Assembly: GCA_036504445.1 (NCBI GenBank)
Contig: DASXVE010000009.1
Span: 25,113-89,112, forward strand
Reading direction: 5' to 3'
Length of the DNA stretch: 64,000 nt
Source: Candidatus Aquicultor sp.
Lineage (GTDB): Bacteria; Actinomycetota; Aquicultoria; Aquicultorales; Aquicultoraceae
This document shows positions 27,177 through 36,134 of the stretch, piece after piece. The notes under the pieces were generated by a model, which had not been told where the DNA came from, did not search any database, and was given only the letters and a program-made list of their open reading frames with translations. Position 1 is the stretch's first letter, and every line of letters starts with the position of its first letter. A program made the translations under genes and the position numbers.

Positions 27177-27205
27177 GGAAGGGGCGTTAAGCCCCTTCCT
27201 CTTGC
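27177..27205 (+). terminator. Hairpin terminator after the SLH fragment
   Basis: GGAAGGGGC (27177-27185) pairs with GCCCCTTCC (27191-27199) around GTTAA. The following sequence TCTTGC is only weakly T-rich. Confidence 0.6.
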
Positions 27206-27229
27206 AATAAAAAGGCTAGCTATAGGTCT

Positions 27230-27257
27230 GTGACCTCTGCCGTGTGAAGGCAGCGCT
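27230..27257 (-). repeat. 28-base inverted copy of the tRNA-Val anticodon arm
   Basis: The reverse complement of this stretch is identical to bases 11433-11460 of tRNA-Val (CAC): the D-stem end, the whole anticodon arm and the variable loop. Identity stops sharply on both sides, so it is not a second tRNA gene. It resembles an attachment-site core left by an integrase that targets the anticodon arm. The surrounding bases from 27206 to 27424 hold no gene. Confidence 0.75.
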
Positions 27258-27424
27258 ATCGCACATGGACACGCAAGGAGCGTTTCTTATGACAATTCCC
27301 TGTTACAAGTTTTCTTTCGTAAGGCAGTGCAGAAAATTAAGCAAAGTGACGATACCTCAACACTATAGAGCGCTTATACCGGGAAATGGAGTTCCCGGGC
27401 ACCTGTCTCAAGGAGGAGACCATT

Positions 27425-28513
27425 ATGAAAATTGCCGGCTCTAGCTTTACAATGCAAGCACAACACACGTATATCCAGAAAGACGAGCAGCATGAAAAGC
27501 TTAGAACATGGGTGGATGCAATGCCGCCGCATACCGAAGAATCACCTGCGGCCGCATTGCAGGCCGGCAATGCTGATGGTTACATCCTTGAGTTAAAAGC
27601 AACCGAGACAGCCGCTTGGCAGTCGCAGCAGGCACACGCTACAATGCCGGAAGAGTACCAGGACATTAAAACTAGAGATGATCTCAAAGCTTTTCTTGTC
27701 GAGCGGCTGCTCGAAGCACTTACAGGGAAAAAGGTAACAATCAGGCACATCGAAATGCCCGATAAGACTGCAGATTCAGCATCTGTAAATCCTCAAGGCG
27801 CGGTATCCGCGCAGGGTCAAGCCGAGCAAGCGCAGCAGAAACAGGGTTGGGGCGTCGAGTACGACCGCACCGAATCATACGAAGAGAGCGAATCGCTCGC
27901 AGTAAGCGTCGAAGGTGTCGTAAAGACGACAGACGGTAAAGAGTTTAACCTCTCGGCCGACTTTACTGTAAGCCGCAAGTTCGTACAAGAAGACGTCATC
28001 AGGCTGCGTGCCGGTGACGCAAAACTCGTCGATCCGTTGGTTATTAGTCTCGACGGTGCACCGGTGCGTCTAACCGAAACCAAATTCAAGTTCGACTTCA
28101 ATGCGGACGGCAACCAGGAACTGATATCGTCACTGAATTCCGGTAGCGGTTTTCTGGCAATAGATAAAAATAAGGATGGCGTCATCAACGATGGCAGCGA
28201 GCTCTTCGGGCCGACGACAGGCAATGCCTTTGCGGAGCTTAAGAGTTATGATGACGACGGCAACGGATGGATCGACGAAAACGACGTTGTCTTTAAAAAC
28301 CTGCGGATATGGTCGAAAGATCCACAAGGAAACGATCGGCTGGCCACGCTTAAAGCAAATGATGTCGGTGCCATTTACCTCAACAGCATAACTACACCAT
28401 TCACCATAAAAGACAGCGCAAATTCAACGCAAGGACAAGTTGGTAATTCCAGCATATATGTCACGGAGCACGGCAAAGCAGGTATACTCCAAAACATAGA
28501 TTTCGCCGTGTAA
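27425..28513 (+). CDS. EF-hand-like calcium-binding protein
   Basis: The 362-residue protein has no signal peptide. A glutamine/glutamate-rich first half contains the stretch AQGQAEQAQQKQGWGVEYDR. The second half has several Dx[DN]xDG calcium loops: DFNADGNQELIS, DKNKDGVINDGSELFG and DDDGNGWIDENDVVF. Proteins of this type occur in many anaerobes; some are linked with exported or flagellar matrices, but the role is not settled. AAGGAGGAGACC lies just before ATG 27425. Confidence 0.7.
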   Translation: MKIAGSSFTMQAQHTYIQKDEQHEKLRTWVDAMPPHTEESPAAALQAGNADGYILELKATETAAWQSQQAHATMPEEYQDIKTRDDLKAFLVERLLEALTGKKVTIRHIEMPDKTADSASVNPQGAVSAQGQAEQAQQKQGWGVEYDRTESYEESESLAVSVEGVVKTTDGKEFNLSADFTVSRKFVQEDVIRLRAGDAKLVDPLVISLDGAPVRLTETKFKFDFNADGNQELISSLNSGSGFLAIDKNKDGVINDGSELFGPTTGNAFAELKSYDDDGNGWIDENDVVFKNLRIWSKDPQGNDRLATLKANDVGAIYLNSITTPFTIKDSANSTQGQVGNSSIYVTEHGKAGILQNIDFAV

Positions 28514-28614
28514 CGATTCTTTGCGCGTTCGCAGAATCAAATGCCAATATATCCCATAAATTACCAGATTATGCTAAAGTTGTGATGCTGAGAGCCGATA
28601 AATGTACTATAGAC

Positions 28615-28694
28615 AGTGCAGTAACCCCGGGGTTCGAAATAAAGATGAAGGCGGGGGAGATTGTACCGCCACCCGGGGCTGCACTTTCTTTTTT
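28615..28694 (+). ncRNA. Structured RNA element with terminal T-tract
   Basis: AGTGCAG (28615-28621) pairs with CTGCACT (28679-28685), CCCCGGG (28625-28631) with CCCGGGG (28672-28678), and an internal GGCGG (28650-28654) with CCGCC (28666-28670). An asymmetric internal loop of about 18 bases (GTTCGAAATAAAGATGAA) separates the stems. A run TTTCTTTTTT follows. Upstream TTGTGA (28580-28585) and TACTAT (28605-28610) could form a weak promoter that starts transcription at the first stem. It may be an 80-base small RNA or an elaborate terminator of the calcium-binding gene. Confidence 0.5.
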
Positions 28695-28698
28695 AGAA

Positions 28699-28727
28699 AA
28701 TAAGAGGGCGCCAGCCCTCTTATTTTT
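28699..28727 (+). terminator. Second terminator hairpin
   Basis: AATAAGAGGGC (28699-28709) pairs perfectly with GCCCTCTTATT (28714-28724) around GCCA, followed by T residues. The remaining gap to 28930 holds no gene. Confidence 0.85.
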
Positions 28728-28930
28728 GCTTCAATGAGTATGCTTGCCGCACCGGGCGCAACAGCATCATTTAATGTAAGAATTAAGTGCCGTTTTATGC
28801 AATAAGATCTTCGAAACCGTGTCGTGGTTATGCTCCCGGCATTTGTCAGTGCACACCTGGACCAGGTTTTACTTATCAGCTTTATTATTCTGCGTTATAT
28901 TAGATGAAAGTAACATAGTAGGTGAAAAGT

Positions 28931-30922
28931 ATGTCGCGTGTGAGCCTCACGCCGCAACAGTTAAATACGCTCGATGCGATATCCTCCGCATCACCGGAGT
29001 ATATCTATATTTTCGGCAGGGATTTGAGTTATCTCTATGTAAGCAAATCCGGAGCGCGAGCGTTTGGGCTTGAGCAATCGGATATTATCGGAAAATCGTC
29101 GCTCGATCTGGGTATTCCTATTGAGACTATGGCGTCTTTTAACCGGCAGGTCGAACATGTATCTGAGACCGGTATTGCGATTATCGGCGAAGTAGAGCTA
29201 CAGACGGTTGTCGGTATAAGAGAATATAACTATACTCTCAAAGAAGTCTCACTGGATGGGGTTAACCCCGTAATTGTTGCCACTTTTAGCGATATTACCG
29301 AACAAAAACATCTTGAAGATGAGTTGCGTGAAAGCGCGAACCGTATACAATTATTGCTGGATTCCACCGATGAGGGTATTTACGGTCTCGATGTTGATGG
29401 CTTCTGCACGCTGTTTAACCGTGCTGCAGCCAGCATGACCGGTTTTACCGCTGAAGAGGTGCTCGGTAAAGACCTGCACCACCTCATACATCATAGCCAC
29501 AGTGACGGTTCACCGTATCCGCTCGATGATTGCCCAATTGTTCGCTCATTCAGAGCAGGCGGCGGCACCAGGGTCGACAATGAAGTGTTTTGGCATAAAG
29601 ACGGCTCACCGTTTCCGGTCGAGTATTCATCCTACCCGGTTATTGAACACGGTGAAGTAAAAGGCGCGGTTGTAACTTTTACCGATATTACAGCCCGTAA
29701 AAAAGCCGCCGAGCTTAGCGATGCGCTCAATCGGATTAATAATATGATTATCTCGACTTTTAACGTTGACGAGATCATGCAAACCGTTACTGTCGAGGCG
29801 GCACGAGTGCTCGAGTCCGAATCGGCGGTTCTTATGTCTCCCGAACAGGATTATTGGGTCGCGCGGTATACATACGGCACAGTGCCCCAGGAGCTAGTGA
29901 GCGCGCGTATTCCCGCCGAAGAAGCTCAAGCATCATATCTGGTTTCCAGGACGCACGAACCGCTCGTAGTCAATGACGCCCCTCATGACCCCCGGATTAA
30001 TAATGAGCTCGCAAAACGCTTTGGCGTCCGCTCGGAGATTGTAGTGCCGCTTATGGTGCGCGACGAGATAATGGGGGCAATTTACTTTCATTATTACTCG
30101 ACAGCGGTCGAATTTTCTGACGCACAGCTTGATTTTGCCAGACAGCTTGGCTTATCGACATCGCTCGCACTTGAGAACGCCCGGCTTTATGAGGTTGAGC
30201 GAAACATCGCCGATACGCTTCAGGACGCTCTTTTAACTATACCGGCTAGAATGCCGAATCTATCGTTCGGGCACCTGCACCGGTCGGCGACAGAAGCTGC
30301 GAAAGTGGGCGGTGATTTCTACGACCTTTTTAAACTCAAAGACGGGATAACCGGCATAATTATGGGAGACGTTTCGGGCAAAGGGTTAAGCGCGGCTGCG
30401 GTCACATCGCTGGTTAAGAACACAATCAGGGCATACGCGCTTGATAGCTTTTCTCCTGCTGAGGTCATAGCGAAAACCAATGACGCAATTTACCGCGTCA
30501 TCTCCGCAACCTCGTCGTCATTTATAACGGTGTTTTTCGGCATGATAACACCTGCTACCGGTCGCTTTGTCTACTGCAACGCGGGTCACCCGCCGGCGAT
30601 TCTACAGCGCCGCTCCGGCGGTATTGAGCTCTTAAGCACGGGGTCGCCGGTTATTGGTGCGTTTGATGACCTTAGATACGATGAGGCAGAGACTTCGCTT
30701 AACGAAGGAGATATTCTGCTTCTCTATACCGATGGGGTTATTGAAGCTCGCTGTGACGATGGGTTCTTCGGCGAAGCAAGACTTCAGAAACTCATGAACG
30801 GTATGGAATTTAGGCCGGCGCCGGAGGTTGCTCAACTCGTATTCAGTGAGGTCATGCAGTGTACCGGCGGGCGCTTGTCCGATGATCTTGCATTGTTCGC
30901 CGTCTCAATTCAGCCAAGCTAG
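28931..30922 (+). CDS. Cytoplasmic PAS-PAS-GAF-PP2C (SpoIIE-like) phosphatase
   Basis: The 663-residue protein lacks membrane helices. It has two PAS domains (about 15-130 and 135-255), a GAF domain (about 270-420), and a SpoIIE/RsbU PP2C domain (about 440-663) with KVGGDFYDLFKL, GDVSGKGLSAAA, YCNAGHPPA, YTDGVIEAR and SDDLALFA. From the second PAS onward it is closely similar to the protein at 19392, so the two are paralogues with different sensory inputs. It would dephosphorylate a STAS antagonist in response to a cytoplasmic cue. ATG 28931 follows AGGTG by six bases. Confidence 0.88.
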   Translation: MSRVSLTPQQLNTLDAISSASPEYIYIFGRDLSYLYVSKSGARAFGLEQSDIIGKSSLDLGIPIETMASFNRQVEHVSETGIAIIGEVELQTVVGIREYNYTLKEVSLDGVNPVIVATFSDITEQKHLEDELRESANRIQLLLDSTDEGIYGLDVDGFCTLFNRAAASMTGFTAEEVLGKDLHHLIHHSHSDGSPYPLDDCPIVRSFRAGGGTRVDNEVFWHKDGSPFPVEYSSYPVIEHGEVKGAVVTFTDITARKKAAELSDALNRINNMIISTFNVDEIMQTVTVEAARVLESESAVLMSPEQDYWVARYTYGTVPQELVSARIPAEEAQASYLVSRTHEPLVVNDAPHDPRINNELAKRFGVRSEIVVPLMVRDEIMGAIYFHYYSTAVEFSDAQLDFARQLGLSTSLALENARLYEVERNIADTLQDALLTIPARMPNLSFGHLHRSATEAAKVGGDFYDLFKLKDGITGIIMGDVSGKGLSAAAVTSLVKNTIRAYALDSFSPAEVIAKTNDAIYRVISATSSSFITVFFGMITPATGRFVYCNAGHPPAILQRRSGGIELLSTGSPVIGAFDDLRYDEAETSLNEGDILLLYTDGVIEARCDDGFFGEARLQKLMNGMEFRPAPEVAQLVFSEVMQCTGGRLSDDLALFAVSIQPS

Positions 30923-31063
30923 TTCGCTTCTGTTTTCTTACAGAAACGCGACCTACCCTTTCCCCACCATTCATTTAGATACCTTCGTTTCTAAAATGCT
31001 CGAAATGGTTATTATAAACTGAACTCTCAGTCGTTGAATGATTCACATTAGAACGGTTTGCCG

Positions 31064-32158
31064 ATGAACATGTCCAAAGGCTTGCTTGCCACAATACTAA
31101 AAATAATCGTTATCTGCGTAAATATAGTTGCGGCACTGGCGCTGGTTATATTTGCTTCACTCTTTGTAACCAGCCCGAAAACGGCTAATAACCTTGCGAG
31201 CTCTTGTATCTCATGCAAAAAACCCAACATAACTCTGGCCCGCCAGCCCATTTTTCGAAGCCGTGGGAGGATGACGGTAAAAGACTGGGAGGTGATGCTT
31301 TCACCGTCATCGACGGAACCCGTTATCGTACCGGAGCTGAAACCAAGCGAACAACAACGAATGGCACTCGCACGTGTAAATCACTATCGGGCACTCGTCG
31401 GTCTTGCCCCGGTTACGCTCAATAAGGATATTAACCGAGCATCGGAGTCGCACGCAGAATATAACGCCCGCCATAGCCTCTCGGGACATACTGAGAAGCG
31501 CAGTAAAGACGGGTACTCGGGGGCGTGGCCGTGGGATCGGATGGAGTGCTTCGGGTACGATAAATTCACATACGCCACGGAGATTTGTAGTACGCGCTGG
31601 GCGGAGCCCCAATTTCTTTTGTCTATCAATCCAAACTGGGCGGTCGATGGCTGGGTGGATACCGTGTACCACCGGTTTCCGATTCTAAGCCCTGACGTAT
31701 ATGAGGCGGGATTTGGGGCACGCAGAACCGTTACGTGCGTTTCCTATGTTATGGATTTCGGGAACCCCGGTTTTGCCGATAAAAAGACCATTGTTTGCTA
31801 CCCGGTGAAAGATCAGCACGATGTACCGGTTGAGTTCACGGGGGATGAAAAGCCGGACCCGCTTCCCGGCCGTAGCTACCCGGTCGGCTATCCGATTACG
31901 GTAACATTTAACGACTACAGAGATATTGTCATCACAAGCGTTGCACTCACGAACGAATATGGTGAGAGTGTCGAATCGTATTACATAACGCCATTTTCAA
32001 ATGAGTATATCCGTGAGTCATTGGCGATCCTTCCTAAAAAACCGCTATCCTACGGTGCGACATACTCTGTTTGCGTGTTGGGCGTTGCCGATGAAGAACC
32101 TGTCAATTTGACCTGGCAGTTTACAACCACAAAGCAATCCCGAAACGCAATTCCTTAA
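31064..32158 (+). CDS. Secreted or membrane-anchored CAP (SCP/PR-1) domain protein
   Basis: The protein of about 364 residues has one N-terminal hydrophobic segment (TILKIIVICVNIVAALALVI). A CAP domain spans about residues 105-245: ALARVNHYRALVGLAPVTLN, SESHAEYNARHSLSGH, and the later VDTVYHRFPILSPDVYEAGF. A C-terminal Ig-like region ends in LTWQFTTT, typical of a bacterial Big domain. CAP proteins of this layout occur in Clostridia and Actinobacteria; functions vary and are mostly unknown. ATG 31064 and 31070 are both possible; no strong ribosome site helps to decide. Confidence 0.75.
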   Translation: MNMSKGLLATILKIIVICVNIVAALALVIFASLFVTSPKTANNLASSCISCKKPNITLARQPIFRSRGRMTVKDWEVMLSPSSTEPVIVPELKPSEQQRMALARVNHYRALVGLAPVTLNKDINRASESHAEYNARHSLSGHTEKRSKDGYSGAWPWDRMECFGYDKFTYATEICSTRWAEPQFLLSINPNWAVDGWVDTVYHRFPILSPDVYEAGFGARRTVTCVSYVMDFGNPGFADKKTIVCYPVKDQHDVPVEFTGDEKPDPLPGRSYPVGYPITVTFNDYRDIVITSVALTNEYGESVESYYITPFSNEYIRESLAILPKKPLSYGATYSVCVLGVADEEPVNLTWQFTTTKQSRNAIP

Positions 32159-32345
32159 AAAAAACGGTTTTGCGACATAATGAAACTCGCTATTCATATA
32201 TTGTGCGCTCCTACGTATGAGATATCTGTTTGCTGCGCTTCATTGCAAAATGAGTTTATCGCTTCCCATCAGCTTAGATTGCGAAGAGCTAAGTTCCGCG
32301 TCGGGCGTGGTACAATGAGATATATTCTATTGTGAGGGGATACAA

Positions 32346-32981
32346 GTGAGCGAACGCAAATTATACGATATATCGGTTCCTATTCGTCCGAAGATGCCGG
32401 TGTGGCCGGGCGACCCGGGGTTTCAGCGCACGCTATACCAGTCGTTTGAGGAGGGCGGTTCGTATGAAGCCTCGATGATTCGAATGGGAAGCCATACGGG
32501 CACGCACATCGATGCTCCGGCTCACTTCTTGCAAGGCGGCTCGACAATTGATACGGTGCCGCTTGATAAATTAATCGGTAAGGTTATCGTCGTTCAGGTA
32601 GATGTGCCTCAGGAGATAACCCGGTCACATATTGAATCGCTTTACGTTGAAGGGTACGAGCGAATACTTTTTAAGACCCGCAACTCGGCGCTTTACCAGA
32701 GCGATGAGTTTACCAGCGATTTTGTTTATCTAACGCTTGGTGCGGCGCAACACCTGGTCGATCTGGGCATGAAGCTTGTCGGCATCGATTACCTGTCGGT
32801 CGGTGAGTACCACTCCGGGGCAGACGTACACCAGACGCTCTTGGGCAGCGGCGCCGTAGTTTTAGAGACCATCAACCTGGCGGATGTACCGCCCGGCGAG
32901 TATGAGATTATGTGCTTACCGCTTAAGGTACAAGGCTCGGACGGTGCGCCGGCACGAGCTGTTTTGTGTGAACTGGGTTAG
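32346..32981 (+). CDS. Cyclase family protein (kynurenine formamidase-like)
   Basis: The 211-residue protein is a metal-dependent hydrolase of the cyclase family. The signature HTGTHIDAPAHF near residue 47 gives the histidine and aspartate ligands, after YDISVPIRPKMPVWPGDP, which is typical of the N-terminus. Relatives hydrolyse N-formylkynurenine or act in other amide and cyclisation reactions. No tryptophan genes are nearby, so the substrate is open. GTG 32346 follows GAGGGGA. Confidence 0.85.
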   Translation: MSERKLYDISVPIRPKMPVWPGDPGFQRTLYQSFEEGGSYEASMIRMGSHTGTHIDAPAHFLQGGSTIDTVPLDKLIGKVIVVQVDVPQEITRSHIESLYVEGYERILFKTRNSALYQSDEFTSDFVYLTLGAAQHLVDLGMKLVGIDYLSVGEYHSGADVHQTLLGSGAVVLETINLADVPPGEYEIMCLPLKVQGSDGAPARAVLCELG

Positions 32982-33010
32982 CAACGCAGCCCGCCTAAGC
33001 GCTTAGACGT

Positions 33011-33889
33011 TTACGCATGCATCTGCTTTTCGAATCGATTACGCAAAAACACCGAAACTGCATTCATCGATAGCAATACCGCAAGCAGGATAATAATCGC
33101 CGCTGCCGCCAGGTGGCCGTAGGCTTCCTGCGGCCTGGTAACCCAACTATAGATCTGAATAGGCAGTACGGTAAAGCCATCCATCGCGCTCTTTGGCACG
33201 AATGGTACAAAAGCAAGAGCCCCAATCATGATAAGAGGGGCCGTCTCACCGATAGCCCTGGACATCGTTAAAATCGTACCGGTGAAGATACTCGGCATTG
33301 CTGCCGGGATTACTATGTGTCTAATAGTTTGCCATTTCGTAGCGCCCATTGCCATAAAGCCGATTTTAAGTGAACTCGGCACGCTTTTAATGGCTTCGCG
33401 GGCCGCAATAATCATTACCGGAAGAACCAGTAGGGTCATAGTGAGTGCCCCGGCCAGGACGCTTCTTCCCAACGCCATTGCACGTACAAACGCCGCAAGC
33501 CCCAGAATGCCGTAGACAATTGAAGGCACACCGGCAAGATTGGCAATATTAATATCGATAATTGCCATCCAGCGGTTCTTTGGCGCGTATTCTTCAAGAA
33601 ATATGGCGGTGCCAACACCGACGGGGAAGGTGAGAAGCGCTGTGATTGCGGTAACCCATAGCGTACCCGCGAGTGCGGCTAGTATTCCCGAATTGGTCGG
33701 GATAAATGACGGGAAACTCGCCAAGAAATGCCAGTTCACCCACGATGCACCCTTGCGAACAATATCTATTAAGAGTGCAGCGAGCACTACGATTGCAACC
33801 GCGCATGAAAGTAACATCAGGCCGTGAAATATGGCGTTCTTTATGCGGCGGCGTTTGAGCCGTTTGAGCGCAGCGGTATCTGAAATCAT
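33011..33889 (-). CDS. pstA: Phosphate ABC transporter permease PstA
   Basis: The 292-residue permease has six membrane helices and the conserved [20 protein letters not shown] cytoplasmic loop that docks to PstB. PstA with PstC forms the channel of the high-affinity phosphate importer. Its start overlaps the pstC stop by four bases, so translation is coupled. It is the last gene of the minus-strand phosphate operon. Confidence 0.92.
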   Translation of the reverse strand: MISDTAALKRLKRRRIKNAIFHGLMLLSCAVAIVVLAALLIDIVRKGASWVNWHFLASFPSFIPTNSGILAALAGTLWVTAITALLTFPVGVGTAIFLEEYAPKNRWMAIIDINIANLAGVPSIVYGILGLAAFVRAMALGRSVLAGALTMTLLVLPVMIIAAREAIKSVPSSLKIGFMAMGATKWQTIRHIVIPAAMPSIFTGTILTMSRAIGETAPLIMIGALAFVPFVPKSAMDGFTVLPIQIYSWVTRPQEAYGHLAAAAIIILLAVLLSMNAVSVFLRNRFEKQMHA

Positions 33890-34887
33890 TCGTATACCTC
33901 CCTGTAACGGCGCGTAATAACTTGGCCGATTACGTTTATCGCGAGTGTGATTAAAAAGAGCAGCATTCCGACCGCAAAGATGGTCTGATACTCGATTGTG
34001 CCTTGCGGTGTGTCGCCCATGCTTATCTGAACGATCGATGCCGTCATTGTCTGGACGCTTTCCATCGGATTGAGTGTGAGTTTTGGCGTTGATCCCGCGG
34101 CGAGCGTCACGATCATCGTCTCGCCGATGGCTCTGGATATCGCGAGGATAAACGATGCGATAACGCCGGATAGTCCGGCCGGCAGGACTATCTTGCTTGC
34201 GACCTCGTAATGGGTTGCCCCAAGTGCGAACCCTGCTTCCTTAAGTGACCGCGGTACCGATGATAGCGCGTCTTCACTTAACGACGAGACCGTTGGGATA
34301 ATCATAATGCCGACAACGATACTGGCGCTTAGTGCGTTAAACGTGCTTAATGACGGGATAAATGTCTTCAAAAGCGGTGTTACAAACGTGAGCGCGAAAT
34401 ATCCGTAGACGACGGTTGGAATTCCGGCGAGAACCTCTAAGAGCGGCTTGATCACCTTTCTAACTTTTTGATTTGAATAGATGCTTAAATAAATCGCGCT
34501 TGCGAGGCCGATCGGCAGCGCTACAATGCTCGATCCCAAAAGAATTATCGTCGTTCCCGCGATGAGCGGCCAGATGCCGAAGTGCTGGTCGGCAAAGAGC
34601 GGAGTCCACATAGTGTCAGTGAGAAATTTAGTGATCGGAACAACTCTGAAAAACGAGACCGACTCGGTGAGCAGCGACAGGATAATCCCGATTGTTGTAA
34701 ACACTGATATGAGCACGCAGCCGAGCAGTACCAGATAAACTCCGCGCTCTCGAATGTTTCGCCAGGTTATTGTACGTTTAGGCGATTCAATCGCCGTTGC
34801 AAATTCAGCGGTGATTTGCTCTTCTGGTATATTTATAATATCAGCTGGTTGGCTTTGAGCTTCTTCAAAAGCATCCAACTTCATCAC
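33886..34887 (-). CDS. pstC: Phosphate ABC transporter permease PstC
   Basis: The 333-residue permease has a 50-residue hydrophilic N-terminus, six helices, and the loop [20 protein letters not shown] that contacts PstB. It lies between pstS and pstA in the order expected for pst operons, 117 bases after pstS. Confidence 0.92.
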   Translation of the reverse strand: MMKLDAFEEAQSQPADIINIPEEQITAEFATAIESPKRTITWRNIRERGVYLVLLGCVLISVFTTIGIILSLLTESVSFFRVVPITKFLTDTMWTPLFADQHFGIWPLIAGTTIILLGSSIVALPIGLASAIYLSIYSNQKVRKVIKPLLEVLAGIPTVVYGYFALTFVTPLLKTFIPSLSTFNALSASIVVGIMIIPTVSSLSEDALSSVPRSLKEAGFALGATHYEVASKIVLPAGLSGVIASFILAISRAIGETMIVTLAAGSTPKLTLNPMESVQTMTASIVQISMGDTPQGTIEYQTIFAVGMLLFLITLAINVIGQVITRRYREVYE

Positions 34888-35004
34888 TCCTGGTAAGTTG
34901 AAAGCAGCATAGCATCACCGGCGAAAGGGCCGGCGATGCTAATAATCTGCATATTTGAATGTCAGATATTCAATCTAGTAACGTGCTTTTACCTATGTGA
35001 CAGG

Positions 35005-35997
35005 CTATTTTACCGCGTTAACCGCATCCTGGGTTTTTTGGTAATCTGGCTGGTTCAGCGGCACATAGCCAACTTGTTGTACAAGGCTTGCGCCATCGGT
35101 CAGGTAGAACTTTACGAACTCCTTGACCTCAGGGCGTGCGAGCGATTTTTTGTTTGCGTAGATGTAAATCTGACGCGAAAGCGGTTTATATGTATCGCTC
35201 TTGATGGTTTGCTCGCTCGGAGCAACAGGGCCGCTGCCGGCATCTACCGACAGCACCTTTAGCTTGTCTTCGTTCTGCTTGAAGTAAGCGTATCCAACAT
35301 AACCGAGAGCGCCTTTGTCGCCCTCAACACCTTGAACGATTACGTTATAGTCTTCGCTCACTTGGTAGTCGGTCCTGATGGCCTTCTGCTTACCATTGAT
35401 CGTTTCCGTGAAGTAATCAAATGTACCGTGCGCGCTGCTTGGGCCGTAGAGCGTGATTTTATCCGCCGGCCAACTCGGGCGAACATCTTTCCAGGTTTTA
35501 ACCTTGCTGCCCGGCTCCCAAATCTTCTTAAGCTCAGCCGTAGTGATTGATGATGCCCACGTATTATCTTTATTGACGATGATTGAGATGCCGTCATACG
35601 CGACCGGTATCTCTAGGTACTCGATGCCGTTCTTTTGCGCCGCCGCTTTTTCCTCAGCCGAGATCGGCCGCGATGCGTCACTGATATCGATCTCGTTGGC
35701 GATGAACTTCTTAAAACCGCCACCGGTGCCCGATGAACCAACAGTAACACTTACGCCGTTGTTCTGTTTCATGAACTGCTCGGCGACCGCCTCGCTGATC
35801 GGCAGTACGGTGGTTGAACCGTCGATTTTTACCGAGCCTGATAATTGTTGTGATGTTTTTTTGGCGTCACTTGCATTAGTTGAGTTTTGTGACTGGTTAT
35901 TCGAACCGCAACCTGTCGCAACCAGCGCGACCAAAGCGATAACAACCATTACTAGTACAGTTTTGCTTTTCCCCGGATTCCTCGACATTAATCCCAT
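35005..35997 (-). CDS. pstS: Phosphate-binding lipoprotein PstS
   Basis: The 330-residue protein starts with a lipoprotein signal (hydrophobic stretch ending VATGC, lipobox cysteine near residue 30). It has the phosphate-binding elements IDGSTTVLPISEAVAEQF, SSGTGGGFKKF and DISDASRPIS. It captures phosphate outside and delivers it to PstCA. AGGAGGTTAC precedes ATG 35997. A GGGTGC/GCACCC hairpin (about 36034-36051) lies in the 137-base gap after phoR and could tune pstS expression. Confidence 0.93.
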   Translation of the reverse strand: MGLMSRNPGKSKTVLVMVVIALVALVATGCGSNNQSQNSTNASDAKKTSQQLSGSVKIDGSTTVLPISEAVAEQFMKQNNGVSVTVGSSGTGGGFKKFIANEIDISDASRPISAEEKAAAQKNGIEYLEIPVAYDGISIIVNKDNTWASSITTAELKKIWEPGSKVKTWKDVRPSWPADKITLYGPSSAHGTFDYFTETINGKQKAIRTDYQVSEDYNVIVQGVEGDKGALGYVGYAYFKQNEDKLKVLSVDAGSGPVAPSEQTIKSDTYKPLSRQIYIYANKKSLARPEVKEFVKFYLTDGASLVQQVGYVPLNQPDYQKTQDAVNAVK

Positions 35998-36134
35998 GTA
36001 ACCTCCTGTGATTTCTCGGTGCGAGATTTATTAGGGTGCTATGAGCACCCAATTACAGGATACGGTGCAAACCGGGATGTGTGGTGAAAACGGTGTAACC
36101 ATCGTGTTAAATATTTATGACATCATTATTCGGA

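Noticed and set aside
27230..27257. A second tRNA-Val gene on the minus strand
   Set aside because: Only the anticodon arm region matches; acceptor stem, D-arm and T-arm are absent.
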